Assembly: GCF_052044135.1 (NCBI RefSeq)
Contig: NZ_JBQDYF010000013.1
Location: 32,122-96,121 of the forward strand
Direction of reading: 5' to 3'
Source of the DNA: Salinisphaera sp052044135
Lineage (GTDB): Bacteria; Pseudomonadota; Gammaproteobacteria; Nevskiales; Salinisphaeraceae
Length of the DNA stretch: 64,000 bases
Below are positions 23,908 to 33,694 of this stretch, one piece after another. The stretch's first letter is position 1. Each line of letters opens with the position of its first letter. The notes below the pieces were generated by a model, which worked only from the letters and a program-made list of their open reading frames with translations, was not told the origin of the DNA and made no database searches. Both the position numbers and the translations under genes were made by a program.

Positions 23908-26292
23908 TCAGGACGGCGCGTCGCCGGTTTCCTCCGGGGCCGCGTCGTCGCCGCGCCGCCGCCGCTTGGGCCGGTCGTTCGGGTCGTCGGCATCGATATC
24001 GGCATCGGCTTCCAATACCCGGATATTCGCCGCCGGTGCCTGCCCCTGGCGATCCTCGCCGAACCAGAGCGTCTGATGCGGGAACGGGATCTCGATGCCG
24101 GCCCGGTCGAAGTGGATCTTGACCAGGCGGTTGAACGCGCGGCCCACGCCCCACTGCGTGCCGGGCTTGGTCTTGATCATGATCCGGATGTTGACGGCAC
24201 TGTCGGCCAGCGCGGTCACCCCCGGCACGGTCATGTCCTCGAGGATGTTCGGCCCCACGTTCGGGTCGGACTTCAGATCCTCGAACGCCTCGCGCAGGTA
24301 GTAGATCGCGTTGTCGATATCCTCGCGATAGGCGATGCCATACTCGGTGCGGAAGTATGCCCAGTCACGCATGAAGTTCGACACCACGCTCGCCGAGGAG
24401 AACGGCACGATGTGGTAGGCGCCGTCGATGTCCCGAATCGACACCGAGCGGATGGTCAGGCGTTCGGCGGTACCGGTGACCCCGCCCACGCTGACTACGT
24501 CGCCCGTGTTCATGGCGTTTTCCAACTGGATGAATACGCCGGTGATGATGTCCTGCACCAGCTTCTGCGCACCGAAGCCGATGGCCAGGCCGAACACGCC
24601 GGCACCGGCGATCAACGGCCCGATGTTCACACCGATCTGCGACAGCGTGATCATGATGGTAAAGGTCGCGATCAGTATCGCCAGTGCATTGCGGAACAGC
24701 ACCAGCAGGGTTTGCTGGCGCGCGCTCGGCGCCCCGCCGCCGGTGTTCGGGCTCAGACGATGCTCGATCACGCTGGCGGCGACGAGCCAGAACAGGGCCG
24801 CAGCGACCAGTATCACGGCCACCTTGAATGTCACCGAAATCGTCGTCAGGCCGGCAGTGGAGGTCAGCCAGGTATTGAGGTCGAACACATGCCAGGCATT
24901 CGCGACCACCGCCGCGAAGATCAAGAGAATGACCACCCGCACGGCCTTGAGCGCCGCCGGCACGTAGGAGTTCACCCGCGCCTCCAGCAACGGCAACTTG
25001 TCATGCAGCGACTCGGGAAAGGTGATGCGATGGCCGATGGCGCGGGATAACAGCCCCGACAGGCCGAAGCCGACCCCGGCGGCGACCAGGCTCTGAGCGG
25101 TGGCCGAAAGCATGAACGGCAATGCGCCGGCCGGATCGGCCTGGCTGGCGAAAAACAGCACGGAAAAATACACGACTGCGAGCAAGACCCAAAGCCGGGC
25201 GAACAGTCGATAAAGCACCGCGAAAAAACCGATGGAGGCACTCTCTGCCTTGTGAATCAGGCGTTCGGTGAGCAGACGGCGATTGGCGAAGATGACCTTG
25301 AGCGCATACACATAGGCAGCCCCCATGATGAGAAAAGTCAACACCGCCCCCATGAACAGCGACAGCTGGGCATTGACAACAGGCACGGCCACGAGCAGCC
25401 CGTAACCGACCACACCGACGAACCAGCGTAGCCGCAGGCTCCACCAGCGGGCCACGTCGGCGTCGACCTTGATCAGTCGCAGGCTATCGTAGCGTTCGGC
25501 GAACAATGCCCGAATCGCGACCTTGATCAACTCCACCAGCACGAAGGCGTTGATGAACAACGATTCCCGCGTGCCCATGCTGCCATGGTCACCGACGGCG
25601 TACAGGCCGACGAAATAGCCGGCGCTGCCGGCGGCCAGCACGACAGCCGTATCAACGGCGATGCCGACCAGGACGCCCGCCGCCCGGCGCAAGAGCCCGC
25701 GACCTTTGGCCCCGGCGGTGGCAAAGCGACTGATCCCGGAGAACAGCACCGTGGCCACCAGGCGTAGCAACAGAAACGCCACGATGGTGGCCGCGACTAC
25801 CTCGGCGAATATCAGCAGCGCGCCGAAGAAGACGCCCGCATTGAACACGCCTGCACTGTGCTTGCCATTGCCCTTGTGCGCCAGCGCCACCACCGTGTTC
25901 CAGGCGCCGACGATATGGGCGCTGATGGTCTCCGACCAGGACGAAGTGATCTGTGCGAAGCGACGGGCAAACGAGGCGCTCTGCTTCGATACCGGCTGTT
26001 TCCGACCCGTGGCGGCTGGCCCGGACGCGCTGCCCTTGGCACCCGACTCGGCCTTGGCGGCCTGTCTCAGCTCCTTGATCAGCTGCTTGCGCGTCTTGTC
26101 GTTCTCCAGCAGATTGGCCAGCTGGTCCAGCGACACCGACTGATTCGCGTCACTCTTGGCGGCATTCTGGCTCTGCGGCGCGGCGGCATAGGCCTGAGAC
26201 AGCGGCGCGAGCGCGAACAGACAGATCAGGGCGCAAGCGAGAAAGGCCGGCATGCGGCCAGCTCGCGAACACAGCGCTCGGTATGGGTCCAT
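23908..26292 (-). CDS. MscS-family mechanosensitive channel, YbiO-like
   Basis: A large channel of about 794 residues. It has a signal peptide (ALICLFALAPLSQAYA), a periplasmic region rich in Ala/Ser/Lys with a short coiled part (residues 30-110), multiple membrane helices, and a C-terminal MscS pore and beta domain (FGLAIGFGAQKLVQDIITG, then NAMNTGDVVSVGGVTGTAERL). The layout and size resemble E. coli YbiO (741). Such channels release solutes on hypo-osmotic shock, which fits the neighbouring betaine genes. The C-terminal tail is highly charged (DADIDADDPNDRPKRRRRGD). The ATG at 26292 is chosen because it directly precedes the signal peptide. Confidence 0.88.
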   Translation of the reverse strand: MDPYRALCSRAGRMPAFLACALICLFALAPLSQAYAAAPQSQNAAKSDANQSVSLDQLANLLENDKTRKQLIKELRQAAKAESGAKGSASGPAATGRKQPVSKQSASFARRFAQITSSWSETISAHIVGAWNTVVALAHKGNGKHSAGVFNAGVFFGALLIFAEVVAATIVAFLLLRLVATVLFSGISRFATAGAKGRGLLRRAAGVLVGIAVDTAVVLAAGSAGYFVGLYAVGDHGSMGTRESLFINAFVLVELIKVAIRALFAERYDSLRLIKVDADVARWWSLRLRWFVGVVGYGLLVAVPVVNAQLSLFMGAVLTFLIMGAAYVYALKVIFANRRLLTERLIHKAESASIGFFAVLYRLFARLWVLLAVVYFSVLFFASQADPAGALPFMLSATAQSLVAAGVGFGLSGLLSRAIGHRITFPESLHDKLPLLEARVNSYVPAALKAVRVVILLIFAAVVANAWHVFDLNTWLTSTAGLTTISVTFKVAVILVAAALFWLVAASVIEHRLSPNTGGGAPSARQQTLLVLFRNALAILIATFTIMITLSQIGVNIGPLIAGAGVFGLAIGFGAQKLVQDIITGVFIQLENAMNTGDVVSVGGVTGTAERLTIRSVSIRDIDGAYHIVPFSSASVVSNFMRDWAYFRTEYGIAYREDIDNAIYYLREAFEDLKSDPNVGPNILEDMTVPGVTALADSAVNIRIMIKTKPGTQWGVGRAFNRLVKIHFDRAGIEIPFPHQTLWFGEDRQGQAPAANIRVLEADADIDADDPNDRPKRRRRGDDAAPEETGDAPS

Positions 26293-26577
26293 GGGCGTTC
26301 TACCTTGTGGCGATTTATCCGTGGATATCACGCCTGAGGCCGTCATGGCGAAACATGCGAGCGCCGGGACCCCAGACTCCAGCGGCCCATGATGCCGTCC
26401 CGTCGGTCATCAAACAATCGCGCACGACCGAGATCGCGGCATTCAGACGCTGCATCCCGGCACAAGATCGCGCTGATTACGCGGCCCGCGCCGTTCAATA
26501 AACAATGGCGCCGCGAATGATTCGACCCACGACTAGGTTCGCGATTGGCGCGGACGCGGACGCAACGGCAACAGACC

Positions 26578-27906
26578 CTAGTAAGGACTCGGCTCCTCGG
26601 GCAGGATACTGCCGACCTTGGCCAACGCGCGCCGGGTATCGTAGAAGCAATCGCGGATACGTTCGATGTCGGTGCTTTCCGACAAACCGTGGCCGGCGGC
26701 CTCGAGTATGGTTTCGGCATGGCGGGCCAAGGCGCGGCGCTCGAAGTCGCGCCGGGTCAACGGCGCCAGCTTCTCGATCACGCGGAGCACTTCCCGCATG
26801 GTGATGACGCTGGTCCGGCCATAGTTGCGAATGGGCATGAACGCCGCATCGAGCAGGTCGTGAAAATTCGGCACACGGATGACCAGCCGCATCTCGCCGT
26901 CCGGATCGGTCACCACCTCGGTGGGCATGGGCCGCGCGATCAATACTGCCAGCGACCGGCCGATGCGATTGACGCAATCCAGTGCCGTGAACGGATTGTT
27001 GAGCGCCGGGGAAAGCGCCCGCACCCCGATCTCGGCCATCTGGTTCACCGCGAACAACAGATCGTGATCGGTCATGCGGCTGCGCCCGAGCACGTATTCG
27101 CGGGCGGCATGACCGGCCGTATCCGGGTCGAGCCCGGCACCGTGCAGGCGAGCCAGCACGCCGCCGGGCAACACGTAATCGCCGTAGCTCACGCGCGATT
27201 CGATCACGATGTCGTGGCGCTGCGCGATCTCGAGCAGCGCCTCGACCCCGATCGCCTGCACATACCCGCCGTCGGGCGCGATCAGATCCTGCGTGCCATG
27301 ACCGAGTTCGGGCGCCGGCGTGCCGTCGTCGCCCGCGTGGTCCGGATACATGCGGTCGATGGCCTGGTCGAATTCCACCCCTACCGTCTCCAGCACCTCC
27401 GGCGCAGCGAACAGCTGGGCCATGTGGTGAGTGAAATAGATCAGCGTGCAGGTCGCGAACAGCGCCAGCACGAAGCCCACGCTCAGCGACACGTCCGGCA
27501 CGAACCGGTTCTCCGGATCGTTGCCGACCATGTGAAAGACGAGCATGCAGTAGACGAACGTGGCCAGGAAGATACCCAGCACGGCCTGATTGGCCCGGTC
27601 GCGCATGAAACTGCGGATCAGACGATGACCGAACTGGCTGGTGGCCAGCGTGAGCACGACCATCATGGTCGAGAACACCACCGTCGCGATCGCCACCATC
27701 GCGCCGGTGAGCGTCTGTAGCAGATTGGTGGCGCTGGTCGTGCCGCCGGAATAGAACAGGGCGTGCAGCACGCCGCCGGCCGGATGCAGTTCGTCGATCG
27801 TCAGCGTAATCGCGAACAGGATCAGCCCGGCCAGCATCATCAGCGAGGGCAGGAACCAGAAACTGGAGCGGGCCAGCTCCCAGAATTCGTGGACTCGTGC
27901 GCGCAT
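26578..27906 (-). CDS. DUF2254 family membrane protein
   Basis: 442 residues. The N-terminal half has about four membrane helices, including FFSTMMVVLTLATSQFGHR-like sequence (VFSTMMVVLTLATSQFGHRL), typical of DUF2254. The C-terminal half is soluble (about residues 190-442) and contains the family-like PALNNPFTALDCVNRI. The family has no established function. It is 285 bp upstream of the mechanosensitive channel gene on the same strand. Confidence 0.85.
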   Translation of the reverse strand: MRARVHEFWELARSSFWFLPSLMMLAGLILFAITLTIDELHPAGGVLHALFYSGGTTSATNLLQTLTGAMVAIATVVFSTMMVVLTLATSQFGHRLIRSFMRDRANQAVLGIFLATFVYCMLVFHMVGNDPENRFVPDVSLSVGFVLALFATCTLIYFTHHMAQLFAAPEVLETVGVEFDQAIDRMYPDHAGDDGTPAPELGHGTQDLIAPDGGYVQAIGVEALLEIAQRHDIVIESRVSYGDYVLPGGVLARLHGAGLDPDTAGHAAREYVLGRSRMTDHDLLFAVNQMAEIGVRALSPALNNPFTALDCVNRIGRSLAVLIARPMPTEVVTDPDGEMRLVIRVPNFHDLLDAAFMPIRNYGRTSVITMREVLRVIEKLAPLTRRDFERRALARHAETILEAAGHGLSESTDIERIRDCFYDTRRALAKVGSILPEEPSPY

Positions 27907-27963
27907 ACACGGCTCCTGCTGTACCCGGCGATCCGCCGCGGGTCAAGTGCGGCGTCCACCGGT

Positions 27964-28000
27964 AAAAAAAAGCCGCCGACCGCGGGGCGCGATCGACGGC
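27964..28000 (-). terminator. Intrinsic terminator of the aminotransferase gene
   Basis: Reading leftward, GCCGTCGA pairs with TCGGCGGC (one mismatch) around a G/C-rich loop, followed by eight T residues (complement of 27964-27971). It starts about 22 bp after the aminotransferase stop. Confidence 0.75.
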
Positions 28001-28021
28001 CTGTCCCGCCCGATCAGGCGA

Positions 28022-29284
28022 TCAGGCGGTGGCGTCGAGCGCCTTGGCGAAGATATCCAGCGCCTCGTCGATCTGATCGCGCTTGGCGACCAGCGGCGGC
28101 AGCCAGCGGATCACCTGCTTGCGCGGACCACAGCGCAGCAGCAGCAGCCCCGAGGCCTCGCAGGCCTTGACGATATGATCGGCGCGGCTGCCGTCGGGCT
28201 CGCCGTCCTTGTGGATCTCGCAACCGATCATGAAGCCCTTGCCGCGCACATCGGCGATGCACGCGTGATCGGCCGCCAGCGATTCCAGGCGCTGCTTGAG
28301 ATGCGCGCCCTGCTCGGCCGCGTTCTCGACCAGGCCTTCCTCTTCGATCACATCCAGGGTCGCCAGCGCCGCCGCGCAGGCCACGGCATTGCCGCCGTAC
28401 GTCCCGCCCTGCGAGCCGGGCCAGCCTTTTTCCATCAGCGCACGCGAGGCGCCGAAGCCGGACAACGGGAAGCCCGAGGCCAGTCCCTTGGCGGTCATCA
28501 CGATATCCGGCTGCACATCGAAGTGGCTGTGCGACCAGAACTTGCCGGTGCGGCCATAGCCCGCCTGGACTTCGTCCACGCCGAGCACCAGACCGTGATG
28601 ATCCGCGCGCTCGCGCAGCCCCTGCATGAAGCGGGTGTTGGCCGGCACGAAACCGCCCTCGCCCTGGATCGGTTCGATCAGGAAGCCAGCCGTGTCCTTC
28701 GGCGAGCTGATCGTGTCGAAGATATGATCCAGTTCACGCAGGCAGAAATCGGTCGCCTCGTCTTCCGACCAGCCATAGCGGAAGGCATTGGGGAACGGTG
28801 CCACCACCACGCCGCCCATGATCGGCTGCAGGCCGGCGGTATAAGCCGTGCCGGAGGTAGTCATCGAGGCGGCGCCCATGGTGCGACCATGAAAACCGCC
28901 ATGGAATACCACGATGTTCGGGCGGCCGGTGGCATGGCGCATCAGGCGCATCGCGCCTTCGGCGGCCTCGGTGCCGGCGCTGGCGTAGAACATGGTATCG
29001 ATGTCGCCCGGCATCTTCTCGGCCAGACGCGCCGAAAGATCCTGGATCGGCTTGTGCATGATCGTGGTGTACTGACCGTGGATCAGTTTGCCGACCTGCG
29101 CCTGGGCGGCGGCCACGACCTTGGGATGACAATGGCCGGTGCTGGTCACGCCGATCCCGGAGGTGAAATCGATGTAACGGCGACCTTCGGTATCGAACAG
29201 ATAGCAGCCCTCGCCTCGCTCGGCGTAGACGTCGGTGGCCTGCTTGAGCAGTGGGGACAGGTGACCCGGGCGATTGGCCGTCAT
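28022..29284 (-). CDS. Class III PLP-dependent aminotransferase
   Basis: About 420 residues. Class III features are clear: YIDFTSGIGVTSTGHCHPKV near the N-terminus, the cofactor-contacting ASAGTEAAEGAMRLMRHAT, GVDEVQAGYGRTG and the PLP-lysine region IVMTAKGLASGFPLS. It transfers an omega- or alpha-amino group to a keto acid. Resemblance to GABA, omega-amino acid and 2,2-dialkylglycine-type enzymes is general, and no specific substrate can be claimed. It is followed by a terminator; the decarboxylating dehydrogenase gene upstream on the same strand ends 130 bp away. The ATG at 29284 follows a SD-like AGGAGAA sequence. Confidence 0.85.
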   Translation of the reverse strand: MTANRPGHLSPLLKQATDVYAERGEGCYLFDTEGRRYIDFTSGIGVTSTGHCHPKVVAAAQAQVGKLIHGQYTTIMHKPIQDLSARLAEKMPGDIDTMFYASAGTEAAEGAMRLMRHATGRPNIVVFHGGFHGRTMGAASMTTSGTAYTAGLQPIMGGVVVAPFPNAFRYGWSEDEATDFCLRELDHIFDTISSPKDTAGFLIEPIQGEGGFVPANTRFMQGLRERADHHGLVLGVDEVQAGYGRTGKFWSHSHFDVQPDIVMTAKGLASGFPLSGFGASRALMEKGWPGSQGGTYGGNAVACAAALATLDVIEEEGLVENAAEQGAHLKQRLESLAADHACIADVRGKGFMIGCEIHKDGEPDGSRADHIVKACEASGLLLLRCGPRKQVIRWLPPLVAKRDQIDEALDIFAKALDATA

Positions 29285-29414
29285 GGCTGTTCTCCTGACT
29301 GTGTTGGAACGTTTTCTGGTGGGTTGACAAGCGTAGCTGGCGGCGAGGCTAGACCTGTTGCGAAGCGGTTGCAATCCGTGCTTGTCGTTCGCCTCCGGCC
29401 GATCTCCTCCAGTC

Positions 29415-30578
29415 TTACGTACGCGCCTCGCGAAGCGCCGCCAGTACAGCGTCGCCGATCACGTCGGTGGCGCGCGCATCGCCGGCATGAGCGGCCAGGT
29501 CCGCCGCCACCGCGTTACGCAGACGCATGCCCGCGCGCGCGGCCACCGCGTCCTCCTCGCCCATCCAGTCGAGCATCATGGCCGCGGTCAGCAGCATGGC
29601 CGCCGGCCCCGCCTTGTTCTGGCCGGCGATATCCGGCGCGCTGCCGTGGGTGGGCTCGAACATCGGCGGGCGCGAGCGATCGGACGGGTTCAGGTTGGCC
29701 GAGGGCGACACCCCCATGCCACCGTTGAGCACCGCCGCCAGGTCGGTGAGGATATCGCCGTGCAGATTGGAGGCCACCACCACGTCGAACATCCACGGAT
29801 GGGAGACGAACTTCATGCAGGCCGCATCGACCAGTTCGTGATGGGTGGCGACATCCGGATAGTCTTGCGCGATGGTCGCGAACATTTCCGTGTACATATC
29901 GCCCCAGAATTTCTGGGCGTTGCGCTTGGTGACCAGACACACCTGGCTGGCGTGCTTGTCGACGCCGAACTGGCGTTCGCGGCCTTCGCTCAGGCGCACG
30001 GCCGCGCGTGCCCGGGCCTGCTCGAAGGCATGCCGGATGATGCGGTCGGTGGCGCGATGGGTGAACACCGCGGTCTGGGTGACCACTTCATTCGGCGTGC
30101 CGGCGGCCAGCCGCCCGCCCTGGTTCACATACTCGCCCTCGCTGTTCTCGCGGATGACGAGCATGTCGATATCGGCCGCCCGGGGATCGGCCAGATACTG
30201 CGGCGCGCCTTCCAGCCGGCGTACCGGCCGTTCGCACACCCATTGATCGAAGCCCTTGCGGATCTCGAGCAATGGCGCCAGCGAATCCGAATCGGACAAC
30301 AGATACCGATCCGGGTCGGTGGTCGGGCCCGGGTCGCCGAGCGCGCCCAGCAGGATCGCGTCGTAGCCGGCCAGCCGCGCCAGGTAATCGGCCGGGGCCG
30401 ATTCGCCATGCGCTTCGTGCCACGCATGCGAGGGCCAGTCGAACGTATCGTAATCGATCGCCAGATCGGGCTCGACCTCGGCCAGCGCATCGAGCGCACG
30501 GGTGGCCTGGGCGATCACTTCGGGGCCGATGCCGTCGCCGGGCAGAACAGCGACGCGCCATGTCTTTCGTGTAGTCAT
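29415..30578 (-). CDS. Tartrate/D-malate dehydrogenase family (isocitrate/isopropylmalate dehydrogenase superfamily)
   Basis: 387 residues of the beta-decarboxylating dehydrogenase family. Visible are VLPGDGIGPEVIAQA at the N-terminus, IRENSEGEYVNQGGR, the catalytic LVDAACMKFV and VVASNLHGDILTDLAA, and EPTHGSAPDIAGQNKA. The ENSEGEY loop and absence of the isopropylmalate-specific loop place it near tartrate dehydrogenase and D-malate dehydrogenase (DmlA). It would oxidise a 2-hydroxy acid with NAD+ and decarboxylate the product. Exact substrate is open. Confidence 0.85.
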   Translation of the reverse strand: MTTRKTWRVAVLPGDGIGPEVIAQATRALDALAEVEPDLAIDYDTFDWPSHAWHEAHGESAPADYLARLAGYDAILLGALGDPGPTTDPDRYLLSDSDSLAPLLEIRKGFDQWVCERPVRRLEGAPQYLADPRAADIDMLVIRENSEGEYVNQGGRLAAGTPNEVVTQTAVFTHRATDRIIRHAFEQARARAAVRLSEGRERQFGVDKHASQVCLVTKRNAQKFWGDMYTEMFATIAQDYPDVATHHELVDAACMKFVSHPWMFDVVVASNLHGDILTDLAAVLNGGMGVSPSANLNPSDRSRPPMFEPTHGSAPDIAGQNKAGPAAMLLTAAMMLDWMGEEDAVAARAGMRLRNAVAADLAAHAGDARATDVIGDAVLAALREART

Positions 30579-30649
30579 GCGGCGAGGCTACCACCGCGGC
30601 CCGGCCTCGCCTATACATCCGAAAGCATGAGGCGCTGGCCGCTCGCCGC

Positions 30650-31135
30650 TCAGCGCCCGCTGGCGCGCCGTGCTCGAAAGAAACGCCGCAGGAGATCGGC
30701 GCTTTCATCGGCGAGCACACCGCCCCGGTGCGCCACGCGATGATTGAGCCGCGGCTCGTCGAACACCGCAAATATGGAGTGCGCCGCGCCGGCACGAAAA
30801 TCGTCGGCGCCGTAGATCACGCGCGCGATGCGGGCATGGCCGATCGCCCCGGCGCACATGGCGCACGGCTCGAGCGTGCAATACAGCGTCGCCCCCGGCA
30901 GCCGGTAGTTGCCGACGGCGGCACACGCCGCCCGAATGGCCACGATTTCGGCATGTGCCGTGGCATCGCAGGCCGCGATCGGGCCGTTGCGGCCGCTGCC
31001 GAGCGCGATGCCGTCGCGCACGACGACCGCCCCGACCGGCACTTCACCCGCCGCCCCGGCGGCGGCCGCCAGATCGAGTGCTACGCGCATCCAGGAGGTA
31101 TCGGCGTCGGAATCGACCGGGGCAGCGTCGGACAT
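30650..31135 (-). CDS. tadA: tRNA-specific adenosine deaminase
   Basis: About 161 residues. Zinc-binding and catalytic motifs of the cytidine deaminase superfamily, ATAHAEIVAIRAAC and CTLEPCAMCAGAI, are intact, and the TadA-specific DEPRLNHRVAHRGGVLADE is present. It converts A34 of tRNA-Arg(ACG) to inosine and is essential in most bacteria. The ATG at 31135 is chosen from TadA length; longer in-frame starts up to 31219 add a non-conserved leader. Confidence 0.93.
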   Translation of the reverse strand: MSDAAPVDSDADTSWMRVALDLAAAAGAAGEVPVGAVVVRDGIALGSGRNGPIAACDATAHAEIVAIRAACAAVGNYRLPGATLYCTLEPCAMCAGAIGHARIARVIYGADDFRAGAAHSIFAVFDEPRLNHRVAHRGGVLADESADLLRRFFRARRASGR

Positions 31136-31310
31136 CACCAGCAAGCAGAACGTATCGGGCCATCCATTATGCCCGTTCGACAGCGGCTGTTCGCGCCGGG
31201 GCGCGGCAGCCACCGCCACCGCGGCGACACCCTCATTGCGCCCCGGCCTTCACGCGCGCACGACACAGGGCTTATCGTTATATCCAAGGCAACCACGTGA
31301 GGAGACGACC

Positions 31311-32024
31311 ATGGCGTCGCTGGTACAAACCCGGGTTCTGGTCATTGGTGGCAGTTCCGGCATTGGCGAGGCCGTGGCCCGCCGCAGCGCCGAATCCGGC
31401 GCCGAGGTAACCATCGCGTCCCGCTCGGCGGACAAGCTGGCGCACGCGGCCGAAAGCATCGGTCACGGGGTGCGCACGGCCGTGCTCGATACCGGCGACA
31501 ATGGCGCGGTCGAGCGTTTCTTCAACGATAATGCGAGCTGGGATCACCTGATCGTGTCGTCCGCGGCCACGGCCCGCGGCGGCATGCGCACCATGACGCT
31601 CGACGATGCCTATGGTTCCATGGACAGCAAGTTCTGGGGCGCCTATCGCGCGGTACGCGCCGCCCGCATGGCCGACGGCGGCACCATTACGCTCGTCTCC
31701 GGCTTTCTGTCGGAGCGCCCGTCCCCGGGTGCCACATTGCAGGGGGCGATCAACGCTGCATTGGAAGGGCTCATGCGGGGTCTGGCACTGGAGCTGGCCC
31801 CGGTGCGCGTGAATGCGGTATCGCCGGGCATGATCGACACGCCCCTCTGGGACGATATGCCGCAAACGCGCAAACGCGAACTCATGACCGACGCAGCCGA
31901 GCATCTGCCGGTGGGCCGCGCCGGCCGCGCCGGCGATATCGCCAATGCCGTGCATTATCTGATGATCACCGGCTTTGCCACCGGCTCGGTGGTTCGCGTG
32001 GACGGTGGCGGCGCCATCGCCTGA
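31311..32024 (+). CDS. Short-chain dehydrogenase/reductase-like protein lacking the YxxxK catalytic pair
   Basis: 237 residues with an intact dinucleotide loop (VLVIGGSSGIGEAVARR) and a normal SDR C-terminal half (RVNAVSPGMIDTPLW). The active site is altered. Aligning AALEGLMRGLALEL with ordinary SDRs places Gln where the catalytic Tyr should be and Asn where Lys should be (QGAIN for YxxxK). It may bind NAD(P) without reductase chemistry or use another mechanism. The ATG has a good ribosome site (GAGGAG). It is divergent from tadA. Confidence 0.8.
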   Translation: MASLVQTRVLVIGGSSGIGEAVARRSAESGAEVTIASRSADKLAHAAESIGHGVRTAVLDTGDNGAVERFFNDNASWDHLIVSSAATARGGMRTMTLDDAYGSMDSKFWGAYRAVRAARMADGGTITLVSGFLSERPSPGATLQGAINAALEGLMRGLALELAPVRVNAVSPGMIDTPLWDDMPQTRKRELMTDAAEHLPVGRAGRAGDIANAVHYLMITGFATGSVVRVDGGGAIA

Positions 32025-32233
32025 GGGGGCCCGCGATCACGTCGCCCGGCGCGATGCCGCCCCGATCGATGCCCGGGCGCGCCGTCCGGCATCGCAGGCC
32101 GGGACCGGACGATGGCCGCGGCCGGTCGCAGCGCCCGGGTGGTCCGCCATGCTTGCGGCATGGGGCCTGTTGGGCCGGCCGTCGAGGCGCGATATATTGC
32201 CAAACAGACCGACCGCCCCGGAATCCATCGCCC

Positions 32234-32986
32234 ATGCCACAGCCCCCCGCCCGCAACAGCGACCCCGCGCGACAGGCGAGCGCCGCTCAGGCGCTGTTCG
32301 ATACGGTCTGCGAGCTGCTGCGGCGCGGCGATGAGCGCGCCAACACCCTGCTGCCCCGCCTGCAGGCCTATCCCGCCCATGGCCCGGGCTGGCTGCAACT
32401 CGGGCGCACGCTCACCGAACTGGGGCAATCGAACGCGGCCATGGTGGCATTCGATCAGGCCCTGGCCGCGCCGGAACCACCGCTGGCCGCCCTGCTCGAA
32501 AAAGCCGATCTCATGATCGCGGGCGGTGACGCGGCGGCTGCGGCAGACTGGCTGGCCACATTCCAGCGCCGCGGCGCGGATGATGTCCGGCTTCACCACA
32601 AACTGGGCCGTGCCCATTACGCGGCCGGTGACTGCGAGGCCGCGCGTACCGCACTGCGGGTCACGGTGGACAAGGCGCCGGATTTTGCCGAAGCCTGGTT
32701 TCATCTCGGGTTGGTCGAACAGGACCTGAACCGGCCGGCCGCGGCGGCGGCGGCGTATCGCCATGCGTTGTCCGCCCGACCGGAAATGTTCGAAGCGGCC
32801 CTCAACCTTGGCATCAGCCTGCAGGACAGCGGCGATATCGAGACTGCACTGGATGCCTATGCCCGGGCCGTGCGCATCAAGCCCGCGTGCTTCAATCGGG
32901 TGGCGCAGGCGCTGACCTCGGCGCCGACGGGGCAATTGTGGCTCGACCCGCGCGCGCTGCGTCGTTCACTGGCCAGGCGTGCGTGA
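32234..32986 (+). CDS. Tetratricopeptide-repeat protein
   Basis: About 250 residues made mostly of TPR helices. Clear units include AWFHLGLVEQDLNRPAAAAA, AYRHALSARPEMFEAALNLG and DSGDIETALDAYARAVRIKP. There is no signal peptide, so it is probably cytoplasmic. Such repeats bind partner proteins. Its 3' end overlaps the convergent gene at 32966-33682 by 21 bp, and the next gene encodes a 2OG-Fe(II) oxygenase of the group often fused to TPR repeats. A functional link is therefore likely but inferred. Confidence 0.8.
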   Translation: MPQPPARNSDPARQASAAQALFDTVCELLRRGDERANTLLPRLQAYPAHGPGWLQLGRTLTELGQSNAAMVAFDQALAAPEPPLAALLEKADLMIAGGDAAAAADWLATFQRRGADDVRLHHKLGRAHYAAGDCEAARTALRVTVDKAPDFAEAWFHLGLVEQDLNRPAAAAAAYRHALSARPEMFEAALNLGISLQDSGDIETALDAYARAVRIKPACFNRVAQALTSAPTGQLWLDPRALRRSLARRA

Positions 32987-33682
32987 ACGCGGCGCCCGGT
33001 ACTGCTTGCGGTAGATGCCCTTGTCGTCCAGCAATCGCCGTCCCAGGGCGTCGTAAGCCGCCGTTTCCTCGGCATCGAATGCCTGGAACACGTATTCGAG
33101 CGGCTCACGCTGCACCGGAAAGCACTGCACCACCGGCGTACCGCGCGCCAGAACGCCTTCGAAACCGGGCTGTGTCCAGATCGCGGGGAACAGGATGCCA
33201 ACGTCATGGTATCGATCGGCATCGACCAGCCCCGACAAGGCCTGAAACGGCAGATCGGTACGGTTGGCCGGCGGCATGGCGAACAACGACCAGCCGTCCG
33301 GCAATTCGACGGTCCAGAAACTGTTGAACTTCACGATCACGCGATCGTCGGCATGAAACGGCGTGCCCTCGACCTGGGCCGGCACATGGAAACTCAGCGG
33401 CGCCCGCGGGTGCATGCGTGCTGCCGGTTGCGGCAACGACCAGTCCCAGGAAAACACCCCGTCCCGGACATGCACGTCGCAAGGCAACGTGAACACGAAG
33501 CCATGGGTCATCGCATCGACGAATGGCGGGCATTGCTTGACCGTGCGGATGTCGCCGCCGTGGGTCTCGGAATGAGCCGTACTCGGCATCTGCCGCAGCC
33601 AGTCCGGCAGCGCCGCGCGCGCCGCCAGGGGCTCGGGCAAGTGCCCTTGCAGATGAGGATCGCAACGAAAGATCACACGCAT
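32966..33682 (-). CDS. Conserved-looking protein of unknown function next to a 2OG oxygenase
   Basis: 238 residues that I cannot assign to a named family. It is soluble, with no signal peptide or membrane helix, and rich in aromatic residues. Striking stretches are VKQCPPFVDAMTHGFVFTLP, GVFSWDW and IVKFNSFWTVELPDGWSLFA. The repeated beta-strand character suggests a jelly-roll or cupin-like fold. It follows the 2OG-Fe(II) oxygenase gene by 12 bp and is almost certainly co-transcribed with it. It may be a substrate, partner or second enzyme. Confidence 0.8.
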   Translation of the reverse strand: MRVIFRCDPHLQGHLPEPLAARAALPDWLRQMPSTAHSETHGGDIRTVKQCPPFVDAMTHGFVFTLPCDVHVRDGVFSWDWSLPQPAARMHPRAPLSFHVPAQVEGTPFHADDRVIVKFNSFWTVELPDGWSLFAMPPANRTDLPFQALSGLVDADRYHDVGILFPAIWTQPGFEGVLARGTPVVQCFPVQREPLEYVFQAFDAEETAAYDALGRRLLDDKGIYRKQYRAPRSRTPGQ

Positions 33683-33694
33683 GCTTGCCGCCTC

